Source: Castanea sativa
Taxonomy: Eukaryota; Streptophyta; Magnoliopsida; Fagales; Fagaceae
Length of the DNA: 64,000 bases
Assembly (NCBI RefSeq): GCF_040712315.1
Contig: NC_134015.1
Span: 4,983,945 to 5,047,944, forward strand
Direction of reading: 5' to 3'
Shown here in pieces: positions 56,153 to 64,000 of this stretch. Position numbers and translations under genes: made by a program. Position 1 is the first letter of the stretch. Each line of letters starts with the position of its first letter. Below the pieces are notes generated by a model. The model had not been told where the DNA came from and did not search any database. It saw only the letters and a program-made list of their open reading frames with translations.

Positions 56153-58480
56153 TTTTGGCTATAAGCCCTCGGAAGGTATATTGTGCATCTGACATATATA
56201 TTATCTCTCTTTCAAATATGTGAGGTATTCACAACATAGAACTCACATATTATAAGAAAGATTATGTATTTATTGAATGCATGAGATGATTATTTGATAG
56301 GCAACTTAAACATAGTTAGATGCATTAGATAAGGTTGTTGGTATTTTAATTCTATGCTTTTATTGTCATAGTATTTAGTGGACCAGTGTTTTCTAGTCGG
56401 ATTTTGTGCTTCATGATTGGTAACAAGCCACATAAAAGTGGGAAATAGGAGAGCCAAAAACCTAGCATTGCGTTGGCTTTCGCAATTATGTAGTGTTTGA
56501 TGTTTTAGCTATTGTGTCTCAATCACGTCGATTTGTTGCTTCTTCCCACTTGCTCTCTATAGACTATATAGTATGGGTCTTCTTGTTTGGATTTTCTTAA
56601 TGTTGGTAGTCAAACTACTTCCTTCATAACTTGTTGTGTACTTTTTAATTATATTATCAGTGTGCATTAGATGATCTATGTGCTGAAGCACTTCCACAAT
56701 GCATGGGATTATTTCTCTAGGCTTTATCACTGTTATCATTTGACAGATGGGCTAAAGGAATTGGGTTTTTAACATTGTTGCCCTGTTACATATTTGTATA
56801 AGAGAAAATCTTGTTACACGCTCATTATTTCACATTTTGTACACGCTTCTTTTGAAATCATATTTTAAAACACAATTTCAGTTAAAATTATAAATTGGTG
56901 AAATTGTATTTTGAAAAAAAGAAATTCTCAACTTTAGCTAAAATTGTGTTTTGAAAACACAATTTAAGTTCACGGGATAGTATGTGTACAATGAGTGTAT
57001 AATAATAAAAGTGTGATAACTATTACCCTTTGTAGAACTATAGTCTTGGTCCGCTATTTTTGTCATGGTTTCAATTCTTTTTTTTTTCTTTTTTCTTTTT
57101 TTGTCATGGTTTCAATTGTTGTTTCAATTTTATCTATCAACCGTCAAAATATATTCAATTTAAGAGGGAAAATTTCCATTGAGTTGGCAAGAAATTTGGT
57201 TTAATGTGAAAACATTTTACTAAGGTCATGCACCAAAGATAAATATGTAAATAATGAAAAATATTTATGGATTTTAAAGCGAAATATTTCCCTTCATTTT
57301 CCTTCTAATGCAATGTGGCGTTACAAATTTTTTTTTTATAGTAAATAGTAATATTTATTAGAACATACACAAAAATAATAATACTAATGTTTTAAATCAA
57401 ATTTATAATACATTACATAACTAGAGTAAGTTATATTGATTCTAAAGTTTACAAATAGATTGCAAAATAATATTCCATGTCAACAAAGAGGAAGTTATAT
57501 GGCATTTAACAAACTCAAAAATTTATTCAACCACGGCAACGTTAAGATTAACTTTTCATAAGATGTTGAATAGTTACAGACTTACAGCTAAATGATTTGC
57601 GAGTGAGGGTGTTTGAGAGAGAGATGATGCTTAAGATAGTTTCTTCTTGGTAGGGCTCATTTATTTCACAAAAATATGAGGCCCAATATTGCAAACTTCA
57701 TGTCCAAATTTTCCTGGGCCCATTATTCTTTTTTATTATCTACCTCTCCATACGGCCAATGCTCAAATGAGAAGCCTATTGGAAAATTCAGAGAGATGTG
57801 GTTTGGAAGGCAAAAGAGAGATATTCTTCATGCACCCTTGGGCTGAAGAAAATAAGTTGTAAATGGGCTTGGAACATTCGCAGGACTCGAGCTCATTGGT
57901 GATGCAAGTGCAAGCCTAGTACATGGCGAAGTTGGCTTAATTCTTTTGTAACACCCATGAATTTCAGCAAAAATACGATACACCCTAATGCTTGCCCATC
58001 ACTATTAATGCTTACTTAACACAATCCCTTGAATTTAGTAGCTTCATAGGGTGTCAATCATTTTAGGGAAACAAACTGAGAAGAATTTAGCAGACTAATT
58101 TACCCAAATTGGCATCAATCCATATTGTTTCAATCTCTCTTCAAACCCGCTACCCATGATTGCAATACCCTTAAAAAAATACAGGAATTATAAACAATCC
58201 TTACTCCTTGTGATTTTTGACTTTTTTTTTATTTTTTTATTTTTAACATCTATAAAGGCATAGTAAATGGAAGCAATAACTCAAGATTTCACTTACCAAA
58301 TATATTGCATTTACTCTCTCTTACTAAGATTATCCTCTTTATGGTCTATTAAAGCAAATCGTAGTTGTTAGTGGGTTATAGGATTAACTCCATTGTTTGT
58401 GAGCTTATTGTGGCTTCCAAGATATGTCATTAGCCTTCATCACTAAGAGTGTTGATGTAAGTAGCAGGCTTGGCTCTCCA
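56153..58480. other. Intergenic, no kinase exon found
   Basis: No coding block. A MITE-like pair of inverted ends (ttacacgctcatt near 56814, and reversed tatacactcatt near 57000) encloses a second inverted motif (aaacacaattt / aaattgtgttt). The rest is AT-rich and unassigned. Confidence 0.5.
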
Positions 58481-58715
58481 CACTACAAAAAACGCGAGCT
58501 ATAGCCGCGTTTTTTGGCCGCGTTTATAAAAAAAAGCAGCTATAGCTGATCTATAGCCGCGTTTTTAAGAAACGCAGCTATAGACATAATCTATAGCCGC
58601 GTTTTTCGAAAACGCGGCTATAAGTCCCCCTCTGGCTGCGTTTTCAAACGCAGCTCCAGCCTAATAATTTTTTTTTAAAAGTGGACCTGGAGCTGCGTTT
58701 GAAAACGCAGCCAGA

Positions 58716-58761
58716 GGGGGACCTATAGCCGCGTTTTTAAAAACGCGGCTATAGGTCCCCC
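58716..58761. repeat. 46-bp perfect palindrome
   Basis: Arms 58716-58738 and 58739-58761 are exact reverse complements with no loop (core gcgttttt / aaaaacgc). A second copy lies at 58849-58892. Confidence 0.95.
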
Positions 58762-58848
58762 TATGGCTGCTTTTCTAAGCGCAGCTCCATGCCACTTTTT
58801 GAAAAAAAATTCATTCGGCTGGAGCTGCGCTTGAGAATGCAGCCAGAG

Positions 58849-58892
58849 GGGGACCTATAGCCGCGTTTTTAAAAACGCGGCTATAGGTCCCC
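58849..58892. repeat. 44-bp perfect palindrome, second copy
   Basis: Arms 58849-58870 and 58871-58892; same sequence as the first palindrome minus one outer base pair. Confidence 0.95.
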
Positions 58893-58930
58893 TCAGCCGA
58901 ATAAATTTTCTTAAAGTAAAGCCGTGGAGT

Positions 58931-61648
58931 TTGCAGCAGAGGGGGCCTAGTGTATCTCCTTGGGGTGCTCCTGTTCTTTTTGTAAAGAAAAAGGATGGGT
59001 CTATGAGATTATGCATTGACTATAGGCAGTTGAATAAGGTCACTGTGAGGAATAAATATCCCTTACCTAGGATTGATGATTTGTTTGATCAATTGCAAGG
59101 TGCTCAAGTCTTTTCAAAGATTGACCTTAGATCAGGTTATCATCAACTCAAGGTTAAGCAAGAAGATATACCTAAGACTGCCTTCCGTACTCGCTATGGA
59201 CACTACGAGTTTCTAGTGATGCCATTTGGATTGACCAATGCCCCTGCTGCCTTTATGGATTTAATGAACCGTGTGTTCAAGCCTTATTTGGATTGGTTTG
59301 TTATTATTTTTATTGATGATATTTTAGTATATTCTAAAACTCAGGAGGAGCATGTAGAACACTTAAGGGTGGTGTTGCAGGTCTTGAGGGAGCAGAAATT
59401 ATATGCCAAGTTTAAGAAGTGTGAGTTTTGGTTAGATGAGGTAAAGTTTTTGGGGCATGTAATATCTAAGGATGGCATTTTTGTGGATCCTAAAAAGGTG
59501 GAAGCTGTGGTAAACTGGCCTAGACCAACAAATGTATCTGAAGTTCGTAGTTTCTTGGGTCTTGCAGGTTACTATAGGAGGTTTGTTGAAGGTTTTTCAA
59601 GTATAGCAAGTCCTTTGACTAGGTTGACCCAAAAGAATGCTAAATTCTTGTGGAAAGATGATTGTGAAAAGAGCTTCCAAGAATTGAAAGACCGGTTGGT
59701 TTCCGCTCCAGTTTTGACATTGCCAACGGGTTCAGGAGGGTTTGTAATTTACAGTGATGCTTCACAGAAAGGTCTTGGTTGTGTGCTTATGCAGCATGGA
59801 AAGGTGATAGCATATGCTTCTAGGCAGCTAAAAATGTATGAACAGAATTACCCTACTCATGACTTAGAGTTAGCAGCAGTGGTCTTTGCATTAAAGATAT
59901 GGAGGCACTACTTATATGGGGAGACGTGTGAGATTTACACTGACCATAAAAGTTTGAAGTATTTGTTCTCTCAAAAAGAATTGAATATGCGGCAAAGGAG
60001 ATGGATTGAGTTGTTGAAAGACTATGATTGTACAATACATTATCACCCTGGTAAAGCAAATGTGGTGGCTGATGCCTTGAGTAGAAAATCCTCTAGTAGG
60101 GTGGCAAGTATAATTTCGAGGAAAAGACCTTTCTTTGAAGAGTTGAAGGAGATTAATGTGGAGCTCCAATTTAATGAGTCAAGGGTACTTGTTGCTCATT
60201 TTCGAGTGCAACCTACTTTAGTTGGAAAGGTGAAGATTGCTCAAGGATCTGATCCTAATTTGGTAAAGATTATGGAAGAGATAAAGGAAGGTAATCGAGC
60301 TGAGTTTGAAGTTCAAGGAGATGGTGTTTTACGATTTAGAAATCGATTATGTGTTCCCAATAATGCTGAATTAAAAAGGGAAATTATGGAGGAGGCTCAT
60401 AAATCTGCATACACTGTTCACCCAGGCAGCACCAAAATGTATCGAGATCTTAGAGAGGTGTATTGGTGGAATAATATGAAAAGGGAGATTGCAGATTTTG
60501 TATCTCGGTGTTTAATTTGTCAGCAAGTTAAGGTTGAGCATCAAAGGCCTGCTGGGTTACTTCAACCTCTCAGTATTCCAGAGTGGAAGTGGGAACATAT
60601 CTCTATGGACTTTGTGACTGGATTGCCTAAGTCAGTTAAGGGTCATGACGCTATATGGGTAATAGTGGATAGACTGACCAAGTCTTCCCATTTTCTACCA
60701 ATCATAACTACGTTTTCATTGGATAGATTGGCTCAATTATATGTTATGGAAATAGTGAGATTGCATGGAGTTCCTGTCTCTATAGTTTCTGATAGAGACC
60801 CTCGTTTCACCTCTAAGTTTTGGAACAGTTTACACAAGGCTATGGGAACCAAGTTAGATTTTAGTACAGCTTTTCATCCTCAAACGGATGGGCAATCAGA
60901 AAGAACTATACAGACACTTGAAGACATGCTAAGAGCCTGTGTGTTAGACTTGAAAGGTAGTTGGGAGACTCACTTGCCTTTAATTGAATTTGCTTATAAT
61001 AACAGTTACCATTCCAGCATATTGATGGCTCCTTTTGAGGCATTGTATGGCCGGAAGTGTAGGTCACCTATTTGTTGGAATGAAGTGGGTGAAAGGAAGT
61101 TGCTTGGTCCAGAACTAGTTCAAGTGACTACAGAAAAGATTCAGTTGATTCGTGAAAGACTTCTAGCTGCTCAAAGTAGGCAAAAGAGTTATGCAGATAA
61201 TAGAAGGCGAGACTTAGAATTTCAAGTTGGGGATCATGTATTCTTAAAAGTGTCTCCATCGAAGGGTGTGATGAGATTTGGGAAGAAAGGCAAGTTAAGT
61301 CAGAGGTATATTGGTCCTTTTAAGATCTTGGATAGAGTGGGCAACGTATCTTACAGGTTGGCATTGCCACCAGCTTTGTCACATATTCATAACGTATTCC
61401 ATGTATCAGTGTTACGAAAGTACATGCCTGATCCATCACATGTTTTGGAGTATGAGCCGATCAATGTTAGAGAGGACTTGTCTTATGAAGAGCAACCAGT
61501 GCAGATTCTTGATAGGAAGGAGCAAGTGCTACGTTCAAGGAATATATCCTTAGTGAAGGTGTTGTGGAGAAATCATACAGTTCAAGAAGCGACATGGGAA
61601 AAAGAGGAAGACATGAAAGAAAAATACCCCTATCTATTTTCTAATTGA
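58931..61648 (+). CDS. Ty3/gypsy pol polyprotein, N-terminally truncated
   Basis: 905 codons with no internal stop; the frame opens at TTG, not ATG, and its first five codons come from the fusion, so no native start exists. Domains: reverse transcriptase (residues 6 to about 190, FIDD active site at 127-130), RNase H (about 270-395, [24 protein letters not shown]), integrase zinc finger (H.HxC.C form, CLICQQV), integrase core with D, D and E ([29 protein letters not shown]) and a C-terminal chromodomain (about 845-900, [20 protein letters not shown] then W). The chromodomain targets chromatin for integration. The unbroken frame implies a young insertion, truncated recently. Confidence 0.93.
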   Translation: MQQRGPSVSPWGAPVLFVKKKDGSMRLCIDYRQLNKVTVRNKYPLPRIDDLFDQLQGAQVFSKIDLRSGYHQLKVKQEDIPKTAFRTRYGHYEFLVMPFGLTNAPAAFMDLMNRVFKPYLDWFVIIFIDDILVYSKTQEEHVEHLRVVLQVLREQKLYAKFKKCEFWLDEVKFLGHVISKDGIFVDPKKVEAVVNWPRPTNVSEVRSFLGLAGYYRRFVEGFSSIASPLTRLTQKNAKFLWKDDCEKSFQELKDRLVSAPVLTLPTGSGGFVIYSDASQKGLGCVLMQHGKVIAYASRQLKMYEQNYPTHDLELAAVVFALKIWRHYLYGETCEIYTDHKSLKYLFSQKELNMRQRRWIELLKDYDCTIHYHPGKANVVADALSRKSSSRVASIISRKRPFFEELKEINVELQFNESRVLVAHFRVQPTLVGKVKIAQGSDPNLVKIMEEIKEGNRAEFEVQGDGVLRFRNRLCVPNNAELKREIMEEAHKSAYTVHPGSTKMYRDLREVYWWNNMKREIADFVSRCLICQQVKVEHQRPAGLLQPLSIPEWKWEHISMDFVTGLPKSVKGHDAIWVIVDRLTKSSHFLPIITTFSLDRLAQLYVMEIVRLHGVPVSIVSDRDPRFTSKFWNSLHKAMGTKLDFSTAFHPQTDGQSERTIQTLEDMLRACVLDLKGSWETHLPLIEFAYNNSYHSSILMAPFEALYGRKCRSPICWNEVGERKLLGPELVQVTTEKIQLIRERLLAAQSRQKSYADNRRRDLEFQVGDHVFLKVSPSKGVMRFGKKGKLSQRYIGPFKILDRVGNVSYRLALPPALSHIHNVFHVSVLRKYMPDPSHVLEYEPINVREDLSYEEQPVQILDRKEQVLRSRNISLVKVLWRNHTVQEATWEKEEDMKEKYPYLFSN

Positions 61649-61682
61649 GGTACATCAAGTTTAGGGGACTAAACTTATTTTT

Positions 61683-61695
61683 AAGAGGGGAAGAG
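61683..61695 (+). promoter_or_regulatory. Polypurine tract
   Basis: aagaggggaagag directly before the LTR start TG at 61696: the plus-strand primer site for reverse transcription. Confidence 0.85.
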
Positions 61696-62179
61696 TGTAA
61701 TACCCCACATAATTTTTTTGTTATTTTAGAGTTTTCTTTAAAATATAATTGTTGGGCTATAGGCTTTCTTTTAATTGTTATTGCAGCCCACTACCCACTA
61801 AGCCCACATCTAATAATACAAGCTACAGAATAGAGGAAGAGATAGTCAGGGTTTTATCTAAGAGGCTAAGAGGCTAAGAGGTGTTTTCCTTGGAGTTAGA
61901 ACACGTACAATTGAAGAGACAATCAGATTGTTCAAGGTAAGATTTCTCTCAATTAGAAACAAGAAAAAAAATTAGAATTTTATTAGGTTATTTAGAAATT
62001 TGATTTTGATCCTAAAATTTATATTCTAACGTTTAGATTTTCCGTTGGATTAGATATTAGATTTGAGCCAGTGGGATTTCACGAATCAATATTTTTTTTT
62101 GTTTAAGTCTTCCATTGGATCTGTACATATAATCCTAGATTGAAGTCAAATAATTCGGCCCTCCTTCTTTCATTGAATT

Positions 62180-62217
<38 letters not shown>

Positions 62218-62329
62218 GGTTAAAGAAGGTTAAAGAAGAAGTCAAAGAAGGGGCTACGTTGGATTTGTGTATATATATATAAAGGTTAAAGAAGAAGTCA
62301 AAGAAAGTGGCTATTGTTCTTCTTGAATT

Positions 62330-62391
<62 letters not shown>

Positions 62392-62525
62392 TTGAAGAAG
62401 AAGTCAAAGAAGGTGGCTATTGATCTTTAGTTGGATTTGTATATATATATATATATAATGAATAGAAGAAGTCAAATATTTTCGGCTGTGGTTTCTTTGC
62501 CTCTGTGACTTATGCTATGCCGTGT

Positions 62526-62556
<31 letters not shown>

Positions 62557-64000
62557 TAGGATATTAGGATAGTTGTAAAGTTTTTTATGGTAGATATATA
62601 TATAATATGGCTTGTTTGGGGTTATGTATATTAACTTAAACTCTAAAACTTTAGCTGCCGCCTCTGGGTTCTGATAAATTACTTTGCATTAGTGCTATCA
62701 TTAGTTCAGCAAAGTATTTTACTAGTGAGTCAATTCTTATAGTTTAGTAAAATTTATATTTCGTAGAAGATATTGAGTAATTTTCATAATTGATTATAGG
62801 TCCGATTTAAGAGTGTCTTGAGGCTCTTTGGAGATTATTTTGGCTGGACTTTCAGAGTGATTTGAGTGCGGTAAGTAATTATGCATAATATGCACAAGTT
62901 TTGTTCTTTAGGTTCTTAGAAATTAAAGATTTTCAAAGTTATATTTTTAAGCTTACATTTTTTAAAAGTTTATCAAAAAGCATTTTTACACTATTGAAAG
63001 AGAAATTTTAATTGGCTTTTAAATAATGTTTTAAAAGAAATTTCAAATTTTAAATAACATTTTGAATGTCCAAAACCATTTAAAAGAAGATTTTTAACTA
63101 AACTATTTTATGAAAATAATTGAGTTTCAAAGTAAGTTTTCTAAAAAGATTTTTGTTCTTTAAATTGTTTCAAACCAACGATTTCGAAATCATATTCTTG
63201 TTTTTCAAATGGTATTTAAGACGTTCCTTTTAGCAAACTGGATTTTCAAACTTATTCAAGAATTGTAAAAACATTTATATAAACTCTTCAGTTCCTATTC
63301 GTTCCCTAAGAGAGTCAAGCATCTTTTGATTTATGTTTCAATTTGACATGGTGATATTCAATATATCTTTATTGTTGGAACAATTGTTAATATTGAAAAA
63401 AATTATTATATGTTGTATAAACTTTATTGTTTGTGGTATGTGACTCAAAATGAGTGTTTTTTTAGAATTGATCAGATATATATGTGTAAATCCGCTCACA
63501 AGATTGTATGTGAGAATATGTGATGTGTATATGTGACACTGTGCCCTGATCAATTATTTGTATGTGTTTCCAAAAGACTTTAAGATATGATTATATGTGT
63601 ATTAAGTGATTCTTTACATGTTTTGAAAACTATATTGGATATTTTGAGTGAATTTGTGAAATCAAACTCGTGCTTTGCTTGACTCTATTCCGTTGTGTAT
63701 TCTGTATAATTACTTACTAGATGTGTGGCTCACCCCATCAATTAATATTTTCAGATTAAAGTATAGTTGGGAATTAGAACCTTTGGACCGCTTGTGAGGT
63801 GCAAGGTAGAGCGTGGAAGTTGTAGGCGGCTTCAGTGTTACTTGAAGACTCATTAAATTTTAGTTACCTTTGTTTTGTAGTTCACATTTTATATAATGGA
63901 GTTTAACTTCAATTTGTGGAGTTTTGAAAAGATTATTAGTTATTATTATTTTTATTTTCCGCTTAGACTTCACAATATTTTGGAGATTATTATAAATTGT
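61696..64000 (+). repeat. 3' LTR of the chromovirus (runs off the window)
   Basis: Begins TGTAATACCCC. At least 2.3 kb without a clear CA end, so it probably continues beyond 64000. It contains several (AT)n arrays. The early part includes gcccactacccactaagccc and an RNA-start-like region, but no reliable TATA can be singled out. Confidence 0.75.
62160..62560. repeat. AT-array minisatellite within the LTR
   Basis: Four (AT)n arrays (62180-62216, 62268-62281, 62334-62389, 62440-62458) separated by near-copies of ggttaaagaagaagtcaaag and ggctattg..ttggatttgt. A 5th array lies at 62525-62552. Confidence 0.9.

Larger units (their letters stand above)
58481..58925 (+). mobile_element. CACTA terminus with palindromic sub-terminal repeats
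   Basis: Starts cactacaaaaaacgcg, a CACTA-type end, followed by GC-rich sub-terminal units built from ctatagccgcgttttt, its inverse, and gctgcgttt..aacgcagc. The other end of the element is not found in the window; at about 58940 it runs into retrotransposon pol sequence. Confidence 0.75.
58940..64000 (+). mobile_element. 5'-truncated Ty3/gypsy chromovirus (Tekay-type)
   Basis: Lacks the 5' LTR, primer-binding site, gag and protease, and starts inside reverse transcriptase at the [10 protein letters not shown] motif. It has pol with a chromodomain, a polypurine tract and a 3' LTR starting TGTAATACCCC, which together point to the Tekay/Del chromovirus clade. The left boundary is a fusion to CACTA sub-terminal DNA. 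Confidence 0.88.

Noticed and set aside
58931..58945. Start codon of a complete pol gene at 58931
   Set aside because: The frame opens at TTG in CACTA-derived sequence and enters reverse transcriptase in mid-domain; gag and protease are absent.
62135..62407. Frame with IYIYIY tracts
   Set aside because: Pure translation of AT arrays in the LTR.
1..64000. CRISPR arrays, bacterial operons or organelle DNA
   Set aside because: Introns, plant transposons and AT-rich spacers are present; tandem repeats found have no spacer structure.

Overview
The window is nuclear DNA of a flowering plant, almost certainly a eudicot. It carries TIR-NB-LRR (TNL) resistance genes with a C-JID domain, a wall-associated-kinase-type extracellular domain, GT-AG introns, and a dense, nested set of plant transposons: CACTA, hAT, MULE, PIF/Harbinger, Helitron, LINE, SINE and a Tekay-type chromovirus. 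A woody lineage such as Fagales is a guess from the style of the repeats, not something the sequence proves.

The backbone is a segmental duplication. Unit A (1 to about 19,745, entered in mid-gene) and unit B (about 34,800 to 49,550) each hold a TNL gene, then a Myb/SANT-like gene fragment, then a fragment of a cation/calcium exchanger (CCX-like), all on the + strand. The two units differ mainly by what has inserted into each. Unit A received LINE 1 with a hAT inside it, a SINE, a 5.8-kb MULE with a FAR1-type transposase, LINE 2 (itself holding a small MULE and a Helitron) and a solo LTR. Unit B received a 5.3-kb CACTA element carrying host gene fragments, and a short solo LTR. Because one unit often keeps the unoccupied site, several insertions can be placed to the base.

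The TNL in unit A is open through the LRR and C-JID exons present here. The TNL in unit B is probably a pseudogene: it has a frameshift in an A-run inside the TIR domain, a lost AG splice acceptor before the main LRR exon, and a premature stop that removes a basic tail. The Myb/SANT exon was broken independently in both units by different transposons about 15 bp apart.

The spacer between the units (19.7-34.7 kb) is transposon mosaic: several non-autonomous hAT elements (one nested in another), a minus-strand Helitron, interleaved inverted repeats, and a 4.25-kb Harbinger-like element holding a decayed RNase H1-type hybrid-binding domain and a 20-bp minisatellite. Beyond unit B lie AT-rich repeats and MITEs (49.5-55.4 kb), a kinase-less WAK-type extracellular exon (55.4-56.2 kb), and a CACTA terminus with long perfect palindromes fused to a 5'-truncated Tekay-type retrotransposon whose LTR runs off the window end.

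The most striking objects are the CACTA element at 39.8-45.1 kb, a Pack-type element carrying a multi-exon F-box/LRR gene fragment plus the 5' end of a PB1-domain gene; the FAR1-like MULE whose 60-nt C-terminal exon has been amplified five times at an exact 135-bp period; and the record of insertions readable by comparing units A and B.
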